Shown: positions 50,481-60,400, counted from the stretch's first letter. The stretch: 64,000 nucleotides of DNA from Bacteroidales bacterium (GCA_004557385.1 SFEA01000011.1:1-64000); one strand, 5' to 3'. Program-made: numbers and translations. Notes: a model not told the origin generated them from the sequence alone.

Positions 50481-52028
50481 TTATTTTGCAAATAGATAGT
50501 TGTCGTAGTAGATTTGCGATTTGCCTGTTTCGGTGTCGTAATATATCGATTTAATCACCAGCATATATTTGTCGGTGGTGTAGATGTGGTCGTCGTTAGT
50601 CAGATACACTTTGCCATTCTTGTCGACGTGGTGTCGCAAAGGCTGGTTGATGATGGTGTCGCTGTCGATAGTGACAACCACATTGTTGCCTGACACCGAT
50701 TCGTAAAAATTAGTTACCAATCGGGTGTATCCGTTCAAATCAACATCAGCATCCAACTCGTGGTTGAAACCGTTGTTTTTTGTTTCTATACTCTTGTTGA
50801 TTTTGCCGTATTGTGCCTCTACTGCTTCGTCCGACGTTTCGTTGCTCAAATAGCGGTAACACGACACAAGCTGTTGATATTTGTCGGCTTGCTCATCGGG
50901 TACGGTTTCTATATATTTAATCTTGTGCGACTTGCTGTCGTATATGCCCAGTTCTGTAGCAATAGCCGTTATGCGCGAGCGTTGGCAGCTAAGCCCGATG
51001 TGTCGTGCCGAGATGACTGGGATGTAGCTGAATGTGGCAATCAGCAGGGCTGCACAGCCAAGTATTATGGCAAACCGCTTGCCGCGAACGGCAATCAGTA
51101 CCACCGAACCAACCACCATCACCACACCTGCCAAAGCCATGTAAACGCGGCTCTCGGTGAACGAGTATTGCATTATGCGGTAAGCCAATCCGGTCCAGAA
51201 CAGCACCAGCAAGGGCAACGATATGTAGCCGAACCGCTTATAATACCAATCGCAGAAACGGTTGGGAATCACACGGTTGATGAGCATTCCCACGAATGCA
51301 ACAATGTAGAATGCTGTAATCATCGCCGCCAAGCCGCCAAGTGGCAGTTGCCATGTTGCCACAATCTTCAGCATATAGGCATATAGAATTGCCGTGTACA
51401 CTATTATTGCGCCGCCAAGAACGTAGTTGAACATAATGTCGAAGAATCGCAGATGTATCACCTTGTTAGCCACTTTGGCATTCATGCTTATCATGAACGT
51501 CAACGGAGCCACTATGCAGGCGGCAAATCGCGCCACATGATCCACTGCCGCCTCGGCTGTGCTGTCGAGACCGAAAACATACACCACCGAGTATATGATT
51601 GCTACGGCAAGCACACAAAGTGTGCCCAGCATCACCAACGCCATCGCTGCCGAGATGGTCATGTTGGCAAAATGCTCGCCCTCGCTGCGGTCGCTGCGAC
51701 CAGAGTGTGAAAGCAGTATTGCCATGGCAGTGAGCAGCAGCGAAAAACCGTATGCCATGGAGTCGACAAACCTTGCAGCGTCAACAGCCAGCGCCACCAC
51801 AATCAGTGCCGCCGTGGCATAATATGCCCGATGCCATTTGCTGCCTGCGGTGACGTTGTTAACAGCATAAACGGCACCGAAAACAATGGGCATCAGCAAC
51901 ATGGTGTTAATGTACGAGCCTTCGAGTTCACTAAACAAGTATGCAGCCGCACACACCAGCAATTCCACAATGCGCGATTCGCCTATGCTGCGTATCTCGG
52001 CGATGATTTTTTTGATGTCGATATTCAT
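50481..52028 (-). CDS. DUF4153-type polytopic membrane protein
   Basis: 515 residues. About 10-11 membrane helices fill the first 330 residues (for example YINTMLLMPIVFGAVYAV, AAMALVMLGTLCVLAVAIIYSVVYVFGL, LPLGGLAAMITAFYIVAFVGMLINRVIP). A soluble C-terminal region (about 345-515) is probably periplasmic. It resembles Bacteroidetes DUF4153 proteins; the function is not known. It is part of the minus-strand run. Confidence 0.75.
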   Translation of the reverse strand: MNIDIKKIIAEIRSIGESRIVELLVCAAAYLFSELEGSYINTMLLMPIVFGAVYAVNNVTAGSKWHRAYYATAALIVVALAVDAARFVDSMAYGFSLLLTAMAILLSHSGRSDRSEGEHFANMTISAAMALVMLGTLCVLAVAIIYSVVYVFGLDSTAEAAVDHVARFAACIVAPLTFMISMNAKVANKVIHLRFFDIMFNYVLGGAIIVYTAILYAYMLKIVATWQLPLGGLAAMITAFYIVAFVGMLINRVIPNRFCDWYYKRFGYISLPLLVLFWTGLAYRIMQYSFTESRVYMALAGVVMVVGSVVLIAVRGKRFAIILGCAALLIATFSYIPVISARHIGLSCQRSRITAIATELGIYDSKSHKIKYIETVPDEQADKYQQLVSCYRYLSNETSDEAVEAQYGKINKSIETKNNGFNHELDADVDLNGYTRLVTNFYESVSGNNVVVTIDSDTIINQPLRHHVDKNGKVYLTNDDHIYTTDKYMLVIKSIYYDTETGKSQIYYDNYLFAK

Positions 52029-52080
52029 TTTTTTTGATGTGATGTTTGTTAGCCAAATGATTCCTGTGATGAGGTGTGGG

Positions 52081-53286
52081 TTATTTGTCGTGGAAGCGTT
52101 GCATAATCACTGCGCACGAGGCATCGCCGGTGATTGACATCGTTGTGCGAGCCATATCCACAATGCGGTCGATTCCGGCTGCAATGGCCACGCCTTCAAT
52201 GGGGATGCCTGCCGAGGCAAACACCATTGCCATCAGCGCCAGCGAGCCGCCGGGAACGCCTGGCGTGCCGATTGATGCTATAGTTGCCGACAGGGCGATG
52301 GCAAGATATTGCTGCATGTTCAGGTCCATGCCGCAGCATGTGGCAATGAACACCGATGTCACGCCCAGATAGATTGCCACGCCGTCCATGTTGATGGTGG
52401 CGCCAAGCGACAGCACAAAGCTGCCAAGGTCCTTTTTCACGCCAAGGCGCTCGGTGCATTGCATGGTGTAGGGCAGTGTTGCCACCGACGAGTCGCTGGA
52501 ATAGGCAAACAGCATTGCGGGAGCCATCTCGCGGAAGAAGCGCAACGGATTCATGCGCGCCAGCAGCGCCACGCACACGGCATACACCAGCAGGGCGTGC
52601 AGCACGAAGCACAGATAGTCGGCGCCGATGAGCACTGCGTAGGAGCCAATCACTTTAGGTCCGTTCACTGCCACCACAGGCATGAGCATGCAGAAAACGC
52701 CAACGGGCGACAGTGCAAGTATGTAGCCCAAAATCTTTGTCACCACGGCATTGAGGCTTGTCACCAATTCGCGCAGCGCCTTGCCTTTCTCGCCCACGTG
52801 CACAATGGCCACGCCAAACAATATGGCAATCACTATAACTTGCATCATGCTCATGGTGTAGATTGGCTCGAGGATGTTTTTGGGGAAGAAGTTCACTATC
52901 TGGTCGATGAGCGTTACTTTCACCACCTCGGTGGCGTTGGGGTCGGCGTTCAGCGCTATCACCGGAAATTTGCCTTTTATCAGCGTCGACACCGTGAGCC
53001 CGAGCGTAACTGCTATGATGGTGGTGAACATAAAATAAGCCAAGGCGCGGATGCCCAACCGCCCCACTTTTTTCACATCTTGCATCTCCATGATGCCGCT
53101 GATGATTGAAAACATCACAAGTGGAACCACCACAAACTTCAGCAGGTTGAGGAAGATGGTGCCGAAGGGTTTGATGTAGGCTTCGGCAAATTCCACATGG
53201 TTTTGCATGGCATAGCCTGCTATGCAAGCCAGCACCAGGGCGATGAGTATTTGAATTGTTAGCGATAGCTTTAGGAGTGATTTCAT
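52081..53286 (-). CDS. Dicarboxylate/amino acid:cation symporter (DAACS family)
   Basis: 401 residues from the ATG at 53286 (MKSLLKLSLTIQILIALVLAC); an ATG 11 codons upstream is less likely. It has eight helices and the hairpin loops of the glutamate-transporter fold: KPFGTIFLNLLKFVVVPLVMFSIISG, AYSSDSSVATLPYTMQCTERLGVKKDLGSFVLSLGATINMDG (serine-rich HP1 and NMDG) and TIASIGTPGVPGGSLALMAMVF (HP2). It imports glutamate, aspartate or C4-dicarboxylates with sodium or protons at the inner membrane. It lies between the GH31 and DUF4153 genes. Confidence 0.93.
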   Translation of the reverse strand: MKSLLKLSLTIQILIALVLACIAGYAMQNHVEFAEAYIKPFGTIFLNLLKFVVVPLVMFSIISGIMEMQDVKKVGRLGIRALAYFMFTTIIAVTLGLTVSTLIKGKFPVIALNADPNATEVVKVTLIDQIVNFFPKNILEPIYTMSMMQVIVIAILFGVAIVHVGEKGKALRELVTSLNAVVTKILGYILALSPVGVFCMLMPVVAVNGPKVIGSYAVLIGADYLCFVLHALLVYAVCVALLARMNPLRFFREMAPAMLFAYSSDSSVATLPYTMQCTERLGVKKDLGSFVLSLGATINMDGVAIYLGVTSVFIATCCGMDLNMQQYLAIALSATIASIGTPGVPGGSLALMAMVFASAGIPIEGVAIAAGIDRIVDMARTTMSITGDASCAVIMQRFHDK

Positions 53287-53322
53287 AAGCGAGCTATTGT
53301 TTGAATTACTAAATATCAAATG

Positions 53323-55854
53323 CTATTTTGCAGTTGTGGGTTCGTTCACTGTTCTCAGGAATTGGCTGATGTGCGCTTCGTTGTTTTGCATCTGTTCGGC
53401 AAGCACGTCGTGCAGTTGGCTGTATATTTCGCCAAATCGCTGCAGTGTTGCGGCTTGGCTGCCGGGGTTGTATTGCAGGCGAAGCGGAGCCGACTCGAGG
53501 AATCCGAAACGCTCGGTGTAAACCAGTCCGCAGTTGATTTGCTTGTATTCAGCCACGGCAGTGCGCAGACGGCTCATGTGGGCTTTTGTGCCGTCGGCAA
53601 TGGTGGTGTCGCCATCGGGCAGGGTGAGCGTAATCACGGCGCCTGTTGCGCAGTCGATTTCGCCGCAGTCGATTGTGGCTTCGAGGTCGTGACCGTTGTA
53701 GCTGCATTCAGCCGGCACGCCGTTCACTTCAGCCTTGATGGGAGCTAATTGGCAGGGCAATGCAACGGTGTAGTGGCGCGTGGCCGGCATGTCGGCATAC
53801 GAGCCGGTGCGGGCGCCGATGGTCACCTTCAGCTGATTGCCGCTGCGCTGGTAGGAGAGTGGCGTGGTGGCATATTCGGTTTCGTAGCGGGCATCCTCGC
53901 CGTTGTCTTCATACATCACAAACTCGCCGCTGTCGCCGCCGGGGAACACGCGCACCGTCACCGGTTGGCGGGTGCCCGACAAGTTGTTCACTTTGCCAAA
54001 ATATGGCAGCAGGCTGCCGGCTTTCACATACACAGGATATTCGTCGATGCTGAACGGGCGCTTGAATGTGGCGCCGCCTTGTAGCATGGTGCCGGTGGCA
54101 AGCTCAAGCCATTTGCCTTCGGGCAGCCACACGTCAACCTGCGAATATTTTTCGCCTTGTGCTATGGGTTGAGTGATGGGTGCAATGAGCAGGTTGTCGC
54201 CGAACATATATTCGTTTTTATAGGTGTAAGCCTCGTTGGCTTCGGGATAGTCGTAGTACATCGGTCGGCAAAGCGAGATGCCGGTTTCGTGGGCTTGGCG
54301 GCACATCGTATAGATGTATGGCACAAGGGCATAGCGGCCGTCGACAACCGCCTTCAGGCGTTGCTGCACAGGTTTGTCGAATGCCCAAGGCTCTTTGTTG
54401 AGCGCCGGGTCCTTGGTGCTGTGCGAGCGCAATATGGGCAGATATTCTCCCATTTGCATGGCGCGGGTGTAGAGCTGCGGGTCAACCGGGGTGCCGTGCT
54501 TGTGGCTCATGTGTCCGCCTATGTCGTGGCTCCAATAGCCGTAGAGCACGTTCGAAGCGGTGCTGTTGAAGTAAGGCAGATAGTCGAGGCTTTTCCAAGT
54601 GATGTAGGCGTCGCCCGAGAACCCAATCTGATAGCGGTGGTTGCCAAGTCCGCCCCAGCGGTGATAGAGCATCGGGCGCTTTTTGCCTTGGCGCTGCATG
54701 TCGCTGAACCAGATGTAGTTGCACCAGAATGTGTTGCTCAGCCCCGGCACTTTTTTGTCGGTGAGCCATTGCTGCCAGTCGAGCCACCAGAAGTCAACGC
54801 CTTCGTCCATGTAGGGGTGCAGATAGGTGTCGAACAGGGCTTTCACAAAGCGCTTGTCGCTGCCAAGAAATTGCACAGCTTTGCCGTTGGTGTTGCCGTA
54901 GCGACGGGCAAACTCGGCATATCGTTTCTCGTAGGGGCGCACGCCGTCGGCTGGGTGCAGGTTCATGGTGGTTTTCACGCCTGCATCGTCGAGGAATTTC
55001 AGGAATTGCTTATAGTCGGGGAATAGGCGTTCGTTCCAGTCCCAACCGGTCCAGCCGCCACCGGCTTCGGGCGAGATTGGATGCCAGTCCATATCCACCA
55101 CCAGCACGTCGAGCGGAATGTCGAGGCTCTTGAAGTTGCCTATCAAGTCGCGAAAATCTTGGTCGCTGTAGCTCCAATATCGGCTCCACCAGTAGCCAAA
55201 GGCGTAGCGCGGCGGCAGGGGAATGTTGCCGGCAAAGCGGGTGAAGCTTTTCAGCGCCTGCTTGTAGTTGGTGCCGTAAATCATGAAATACCAGTCCTGA
55301 GCGCCCTCTGCGCTTGGGCGAGTGGTCACCCAATCCCAGTCGGGGTCGCCGTCGAACAGCAGGCTGTGCGAGTCGTCAATCAGCGTCCATCCGTCGCGGG
55401 CAAGCAATCCGTCCTCAATGGGCATGGGTTTGCCAGCGTGCATGTTGCCGTCGTAGCCGTCGAGGGTGCGATAGGTGCCTTTCAGATTGCTTTTTTGTTG
55501 CATGCCTGGTTTCCAACCGATTTCGCGAGTGCCGGCCGACTTGGTGCCTGCAATCTTCAGGTTGTCGTTGGCGAAAGCTCCGCTGCCAATCTTGTAGGTG
55601 AGCGTAAGCTGCGAGGTGGCTATTGTGAGTTTTTTGCCCGACACTTTTCGGGTGTGCTTCACCGGAGCGTAGTTGCGCTCTACGGCAACGAAACTCTTGT
55701 TGTCAATAAACTTGCCGTCGGGGGCATATTCCATTCTCACTGTTGATTCGTCAACGAGCGTAAACCTTACGTTCGAGTCGCTGTAGACCACTTCGGCTTT
55801 GGCGTTGCCTGTCAGCAGAGTGGTTGCCGCTAATAATGCGATTATTCTTTTCAT
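53323..55854 (-). CDS. Secreted GH31 alpha-glycosidase
   Basis: 843 residues with a signal peptide (LLAATTLLTGNAKA). The galactose-mutarotase-like N-domain covers about 25-200. The TIM barrel has LDVLVVDMDWHP and the nucleophile Asp359 in GVDFWWLDWQQW; the likely acid/base is in FSGDAYITWKSL. Beta domains and a DUF5110-like segment follow (about 560-700). Its family members cleave alpha-glucosides or alpha-xylosides. A tail of about 80 helical residues (TAVAEYKQINCGLVYTERFG...LAEQMQNNEAHISQFLRTV) is additional. Confidence 0.93.
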   Translation of the reverse strand: MKRIIALLAATTLLTGNAKAEVVYSDSNVRFTLVDESTVRMEYAPDGKFIDNKSFVAVERNYAPVKHTRKVSGKKLTIATSQLTLTYKIGSGAFANDNLKIAGTKSAGTREIGWKPGMQQKSNLKGTYRTLDGYDGNMHAGKPMPIEDGLLARDGWTLIDDSHSLLFDGDPDWDWVTTRPSAEGAQDWYFMIYGTNYKQALKSFTRFAGNIPLPPRYAFGYWWSRYWSYSDQDFRDLIGNFKSLDIPLDVLVVDMDWHPISPEAGGGWTGWDWNERLFPDYKQFLKFLDDAGVKTTMNLHPADGVRPYEKRYAEFARRYGNTNGKAVQFLGSDKRFVKALFDTYLHPYMDEGVDFWWLDWQQWLTDKKVPGLSNTFWCNYIWFSDMQRQGKKRPMLYHRWGGLGNHRYQIGFSGDAYITWKSLDYLPYFNSTASNVLYGYWSHDIGGHMSHKHGTPVDPQLYTRAMQMGEYLPILRSHSTKDPALNKEPWAFDKPVQQRLKAVVDGRYALVPYIYTMCRQAHETGISLCRPMYYDYPEANEAYTYKNEYMFGDNLLIAPITQPIAQGEKYSQVDVWLPEGKWLELATGTMLQGGATFKRPFSIDEYPVYVKAGSLLPYFGKVNNLSGTRQPVTVRVFPGGDSGEFVMYEDNGEDARYETEYATTPLSYQRSGNQLKVTIGARTGSYADMPATRHYTVALPCQLAPIKAEVNGVPAECSYNGHDLEATIDCGEIDCATGAVITLTLPDGDTTIADGTKAHMSRLRTAVAEYKQINCGLVYTERFGFLESAPLRLQYNPGSQAATLQRFGEIYSQLHDVLAEQMQNNEAHISQFLRTVNEPTTAK

Positions 55855-55872
55855 ATTGTGACTATGGGTTTT

Positions 55873-56901
55873 TTATTTATTGCTGAGAGAATTTTGTGGA
55901 GCCGATGCTGCTGCAATGCGCTGCTGCATGTTGGCGCTGAGCATTTTGCCGTAGAAAAACAGCTCTTGCAGATGCAGGCATCCGCGCGGAAACATGTCGC
56001 TCATCTTGGGCAGCATATACGGGTCGGGGTCGATGTTGTCAACCACCAGCACCTGTTTCTTCGTGTCGATGCGCACGGTCACGGGTCGCTTGGCATCGTG
56101 TGCCACCACCGCTGTGCCGTAGGGAAAATGCGGGTCGTGGGCTTGTGTGGCTTCCGACTGGCTTTTCAGCACGGCGCGTTGCTGCGAGGTGGTCCAACTC
56201 ACAGGGTTGATGCACGCCACGTTGTCGGGGAAAAGCACGTTGCCCAAAGTGGCATCGCCCATGTCGGCAACGGTGTTGAAGCACACCACCACGCCACGGT
56301 CGGTGGCGCCGCGCGCAAGTCGCACATTGGGGTGCTTTAGGTCGGAGGCACTCACGCGTCCGCCCACGGCATAAGCCGCCACCATGCGCTTGAGGGTTTC
56401 GGCATCGAGATGCTTTATTATTTCCACCGCAAGGCATGCTCCTTGCGAAAAACCGGCAAGCACAAACTGGCGCCCGCCGTTGTAGTGTTCAAGATAATAG
56501 TCGAACGCCCGCAGCACATCGCCTGCTGCTGTGGCGCGCACCTCGTCGGCGCGCTCTGCCGGTGTGCCGAATGTGGCTTGACGATAGTAGGGCAGATAGA
56601 AATTGGTGCCGTTGCCAAAAATCTGCTTAGCCAGCTGACACGATAGTTGCCATGCGCGGCGGTGCTTGGCGCTGAGCACGTCGGCATTGTAATGCGTCAC
56701 GCCGCACGAGTCCTGCCACGCACCCACGCAGGTGGGCAGCACATAAAACACGTCAACATGGCTGCCAGTGTTGCCCTCGGCACCGCTCCACCAGCACTCG
56801 GCTTGCTCATATTGTGGCGTCGCCGGCTGAGCCGCAGCAACCAACTGGAGTATCAACGCTATTGCCAGCGGCAACATCCTTTTAAACAAATGTTTGCTCA
56901 T
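55873..56901 (-). CDS. DUF3089 alpha/beta-hydrolase, secreted
   Basis: 342 residues with a signal peptide (LALILQLVAAAQ region). DUF3089 features are VDVFYVLPTCVGAWQ, NFYLPYYRQATF, the nucleophile elbow FVLAGFSQGACLAVEIIKHL (Ser in GFSQG), AAYAVGGRV and the late His/Asp region VVVDNIDPDPY. It is probably a serine esterase or lipase-like enzyme. It is the first gene of the five-gene minus-strand run, 18 bases before GH31. Confidence 0.87.
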   Translation of the reverse strand: MSKHLFKRMLPLAIALILQLVAAAQPATPQYEQAECWWSGAEGNTGSHVDVFYVLPTCVGAWQDSCGVTHYNADVLSAKHRRAWQLSCQLAKQIFGNGTNFYLPYYRQATFGTPAERADEVRATAAGDVLRAFDYYLEHYNGGRQFVLAGFSQGACLAVEIIKHLDAETLKRMVAAYAVGGRVSASDLKHPNVRLARGATDRGVVVCFNTVADMGDATLGNVLFPDNVACINPVSWTTSQQRAVLKSQSEATQAHDPHFPYGTAVVAHDAKRPVTVRIDTKKQVLVVDNIDPDPYMLPKMSDMFPRGCLHLQELFFYGKMLSANMQQRIAAASAPQNSLSNK

Positions 56902-56944
56902 AATATATATTATCGAAACATTAATGCGATTAACTATTTCAATG

Positions 56945-56952
56945 CAAATATA
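56945..56952 (-). promoter_or_regulatory. -7 box of the DUF3089-GH31 operon
   Basis: On the minus strand TATATTTG matches TAnnTTTG, 44 bases before the DUF3089 start, with TTTC 18 bases further upstream. Confidence 0.5.
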
Positions 56953-57003
56953 CGAAAAAATACTTTTTTTGAAACTGGCTTATTATATACTTATTAATAT
57001 CAA

Positions 57004-57047
57004 ACAAAAAACGCCTATCTTCACAGACTGGCGTTAAAACAAAGATA
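57004..57047. repeat. Hairpin module shared with 28986-29032
   Basis: AAAAAACGCCTATCTTCACAG followed by ACTGGCGTTAAAA; AACGCC pairs with GGCGTT. It is the partner of the module beside repeat copy B. Confidence 0.75.
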
Positions 57048-57063
57048 AACTGATTCGCCGGGT

Positions 57064-57385
57064 TTGCAACCGCTCCGCGGTTGGTTATGTGGTGGTGGCA
57101 TCGGTCGTCCCCACATAGTCGCCTACGGCGCCAATGCGGGGTTACTCAAATTGTAACCGCTCTGCGGTTAATATCAATGGCAATCAAATGATTATATATA
57201 TTGCGATGAAAGCGCCGAAGGTGCTTCACTATGCTTAACCGCTGGTGTAGCGCAGCGAAACCTGCGGAGAAGGAATCCCACACAATATATCGGCGTCGAA
57301 GACGTCGAACAATGTTGTGCCACTTCGAGGCACATATTTATGGCAGCTTTCTTTCCGCAGGCTGCGCCACTTTGTGGCTTACGCA
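57064..57385 (+). repeat. Composite mini-hairpin repeat, copy D
   Basis: It opens with AACCGC-TCC-GCGGTT, CGCC-TAC-GGCG and AACCGC-TCT-GCGGTT, then the GATTATATAT...GCGCCGAAGGTGC core and the same chain as copy B as far as CCAC-TTT-GTGG. The last module (GCCATC...) is missing. The gap 56902-57505 holds no other gene. Confidence 0.85.
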
Positions 57386-57505
57386 CAAAATTTCTCGGTT
57401 TTGTAATGAACAATGCCGATGCTGCCGATGTTCTCATATCAGAAGCCCTTTTTGTGGCGAAATCAATTAATCAATAAACCGATAAACAAACATAAACATA
57501 GAATT

Positions 57506-57880
57506 ATGGCAACAGAATTCTTTAAATGCAATCATTGCGGCAATGTGGTGATGAAAATGGTGGATAGCGGTGCGCCCTTGGTGTGCTGTGGCGAGAAGAT
57601 GCAGCTGTTGGTGCCCAACACCGAGGATGCAAGCACCGAGAAGCATGTGCCTGTGGCAACGCGCATCGACGAATGTCTGATGCGAGTGGATGTGGGCAGC
57701 GCACCCCATCCGATGCTTAGCGAACATCACATCCAGTTCATCTATGTAGAAACCGAGCACGGCGGTGTGCGCTTCGACCTCACCAACCAGCCCCAAGCGC
57801 AGATGTGCGTGTGTCACGACCGCCCGATATGCGTCTACGACTACTGCAACCTGCACGGCCTATGGCACAGCGAATTGTAG
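57506..57880 (+). CDS. dfx: Desulfoferrodoxin (superoxide reductase)
   Basis: 124 residues from the ATG at 57506, the first that yields MATEFFKCNHCGN. Center I rubredoxin-like iron ligands are Cys8, Cys11, Cys27 and Cys28. The catalytic center II ligands are His47 (EKHVP), His68 (PHPM), His74 (SEHHI), Cys114 and His117 (CNLHGLW). It reduces superoxide to peroxide in the cytoplasm of anaerobes. It is monocistronic, with a terminator after it. Confidence 0.93.
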   Translation: MATEFFKCNHCGNVVMKMVDSGAPLVCCGEKMQLLVPNTEDASTEKHVPVATRIDECLMRVDVGSAPHPMLSEHHIQFIYVETEHGGVRFDLTNQPQAQMCVCHDRPICVYDYCNLHGLWHSEL

Positions 57881-57941
57881 GGCAACAGTGAATGCCTTGC
57901 CCACACTCATTTGCACAAAGTAATATCCACACTCCGCACCC

Positions 57942-57984
57942 CCCCTGTCGAGCCACCTCATCGGTACTTGGCAGGGGAATTTTG
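57942..57984 (+). terminator. Terminator of desulfoferrodoxin
   Basis: CCCCTGTCGAG (57942-57952) pairs with CTTGGCAGGGG (57967-57977), with two G-U pairs, followed by AATTTTG. Confidence 0.65.
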
Positions 57985-58005
57985 TGTTGCCGAGCTTTGT
58001 TTGGG

Positions 58006-58036
58006 TTTGGCGTTTGGCTAAAAATTGCTATTTTTG
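58006..58036 (+). promoter_or_regulatory. Promoter of the fucosidase-sulfatase-hexosaminidase genes
   Basis: TTTG (58006-58009), 19 bases, then TATTTTTG (58029-58036), a full consensus, 50 bases before the ATG at 58086. Confidence 0.7.
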
Positions 58037-58085
58037 CAGTTAAATGATATTCATAAACTAAAAACTAACCGTAATTCGTTTGTCT

Positions 58086-60320
58086 ATGACTAAAATCTTT
58101 CTACCAATAAACAAAACGGCGTGCGCGGCGGTGCTTTCAGCTGTTGCCGTGTGCTCGATGGCTAAGGAAAAAATAGAGTTTGCCAACACCATATCCATTG
58201 GCGATGCCGATAGCCCTGCCATGATAGTGGAAAAGGCTGCCCACGTGGTGCCTACGGCTAACCAAATGAGTGCGCTTGAGAACGAGTTTATTGCGTTCAT
58301 ACATTTTGGGCCGAACACGTTCACGCGCATGGAGTGGGGCACCGGCAAGGAGGACCCGCGCATTTTCGACCTCAAGACGCTCGACACCGACCAGTGGTGC
58401 CGTGCCATGAAGAGTGCGGGCATGAAGATGGTGATTTTCACAGCCAAGCACCACGACGGCTTTTGCCTGTGGCAGAGCCGTTACACCACTCACGGCGTGA
58501 TGTCGACGGGTTTTCGCGGCGGCAAGGGCGATGTGCTCAAGGACCTTGCGGCGTCGTGCCACAAATACGGCTTGAAGTTGGGCATATATCTTTCGCCAGC
58601 CGACCTCTATCAGATTGAAAACCCCGCCGGGCTTTACGGCAACCTGAGCAAATACACCATGCGCGAAATACCGCGCGAGGTGCCGGGGCGTGAGTTTGCC
58701 AACAAGACGAAGTTCCGTTTTATGGTAGACGATTACAACGAATATTTCCTCAATCAGCTGTTCGAACTGCTCACCGAATACGGCGAGATTCACGAGGTGT
58801 GGTTTGATGGCGCGCACCCCAAGCGCAAGGGCGGTCAGCGCTACAACTACAAGGCGTGGATGGAGCTTATTCACACGCTTGCGCCCAAGGCTGTGGTGTT
58901 TGGTCGCGAAGATGTGCGCTGGTGCGGCAACGAGGGCGGCGGCACACGCTCCACCGAGTGGAATGTGCTTCCCTATGTTGAACACCCCGATTCGATGACC
59001 GTTTTCCCCGACATGATGGCTGAGGACATCGGCAGCCGCCAAAAGTTGCTCGAGGGTAAGTTTCTGCATTATCAGCAAGCCGAAACCAACACCAGCATAC
59101 GCGAAGGCTGGTTTTATCGCGACGACGACCGCCAGCGGGTGCGCTCAGCCGACGATGTGTTCGACATCTACGAGCGCTCGGTGGGCGGCAATTCCACGTT
59201 TCTGCTCAACATCCCGCCCAACCGCGAGGGCCGTTTCTCCGACGAAGATGTGGCGGTGCTTGCCGAGGTGGGAAAACGCATCGCCCAAACCTACGGCAGC
59301 AATCTGCTCGAGGGCAATGTCAAGGGCTTGAAACGTCTGTTCGACGGTAACAATCGCACCTATGTGGAACTTAACAACGAATTGGTGATAGATATGAACA
59401 AAGCCGTGACCTTCAACCGCGTGGTGCTGCAAGAACCGGTGGCAGTGCGTGGCGAACGCATCGAGCAGCATGCCGTCGACGCATGGATTGACGGTGCTTG
59501 GCGCGAGGTCGCCCGCGGCACCAACATCGGCTATAAGCGCATACTCCGTTTGCCTGATGTCACGGCAAGCAAGATTCGCATACGTGTGCCGGCAACGCGC
59601 GCCCGTGCTGCGTTGAGCACCGTGTCGCTGCATCACTATGCCTCACGTCCGCCTCAGCTGTCAATCGCGCAGAGCCCCGACGGCAAGGTGACCATCAGTG
59701 CAAAGAAGCAAGACTTCGGTTGGAAGCTGCACAAAGAAGATGCTGCGGCAAACCTGAATGTGGGCTTTGCGATACACTACACCACCGATGGCACGCAGCC
59801 CACAGCTGCCTCGCCATTGTATGCCGCTCCGCTCGTGCTTGAGCCGTGCGTTGTGAAGGCGGTGGCTGTGCTTGGTGCCGAAAACGGAGCCGTAGCCACC
59901 CAGCAGATATGCTATGCCAAGAGCGAGATTACGCTCACCACCAAGGCTGGCGAGGCTGATAAGCATCCCGTTGCAGCAGCTGCCGACGGCAACGCGCGCA
60001 CCTATTGGCAAAGCACCGAGCCAGGCGTTGGTGCAGCGCTCGCCATCGACCTTGGCGCAACGCGCACGGTGCGTGGCTTCTGCTATGTGCCGCCCGTGGG
60101 CGTGTCCACTGGCTTGCTCGCAGCATGCCGCTTGAAATGGAGCGCCGACGGCGTGACCTATCACGATGCCGGCGAATACACCTTCGGCAATATCGTCAAC
60201 GAGCCCAGCGCCCGCTATCACTATTTGCCTTCGGGCATCGAGGCGCGCTATCTGCTCATCCAAGCCACCCAGTTGGCAAGCGGCGACGCCTTGTGCGTGG
60301 GCGAGATTGGCGTGTTCTGA
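58086..60320 (+). CDS. Secreted GH29 alpha-L-fucosidase with discoidin and chitobiase-type domains
   Basis: 744 residues from the ATG at 58086, with a signal peptide (ACAAVLSAVAVCSMA). The GH29 barrel (about 55-390) has FIAFIHFGPNTFT, AKHHDGFCLW, LGIYLSPAD and the nucleophile Asp241 in EIHEVWFDGAH. It is followed by a beta-sandwich (about 400-540), a chitobiase C-terminal-like segment (HYTTDGTQPTAASPLYAAPLVL, about 560-620) and an F5/8 type C domain (about 630-744). It releases alpha-linked fucose from host-type or plant glycans. It is followed at 80 bases by the sulfatase gene. Confidence 0.93.
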   Translation: MTKIFLPINKTACAAVLSAVAVCSMAKEKIEFANTISIGDADSPAMIVEKAAHVVPTANQMSALENEFIAFIHFGPNTFTRMEWGTGKEDPRIFDLKTLDTDQWCRAMKSAGMKMVIFTAKHHDGFCLWQSRYTTHGVMSTGFRGGKGDVLKDLAASCHKYGLKLGIYLSPADLYQIENPAGLYGNLSKYTMREIPREVPGREFANKTKFRFMVDDYNEYFLNQLFELLTEYGEIHEVWFDGAHPKRKGGQRYNYKAWMELIHTLAPKAVVFGREDVRWCGNEGGGTRSTEWNVLPYVEHPDSMTVFPDMMAEDIGSRQKLLEGKFLHYQQAETNTSIREGWFYRDDDRQRVRSADDVFDIYERSVGGNSTFLLNIPPNREGRFSDEDVAVLAEVGKRIAQTYGSNLLEGNVKGLKRLFDGNNRTYVELNNELVIDMNKAVTFNRVVLQEPVAVRGERIEQHAVDAWIDGAWREVARGTNIGYKRILRLPDVTASKIRIRVPATRARAALSTVSLHHYASRPPQLSIAQSPDGKVTISAKKQDFGWKLHKEDAAANLNVGFAIHYTTDGTQPTAASPLYAAPLVLEPCVVKAVAVLGAENGAVATQQICYAKSEITLTTKAGEADKHPVAAAADGNARTYWQSTEPGVGAALAIDLGATRTVRGFCYVPPVGVSTGLLAACRLKWSADGVTYHDAGEYTFGNIVNEPSARYHYLPSGIEARYLLIQATQLASGDALCVGEIGVF

Positions 60321-60400
60321 GCCACCACGAAAAACGATTGATGTGTATTGAATAGGTTTTCATATAAAAAAGAGGGCAAAATAATTAGCATTAAAATAAG

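Noticed and set aside
54157..55026. A 289-residue frame antisense to the GH31 gene
   Set aside because: The GH31 gene with its catalytic motifs occupies the other strand; this frame is Val/Ala/His-rich.
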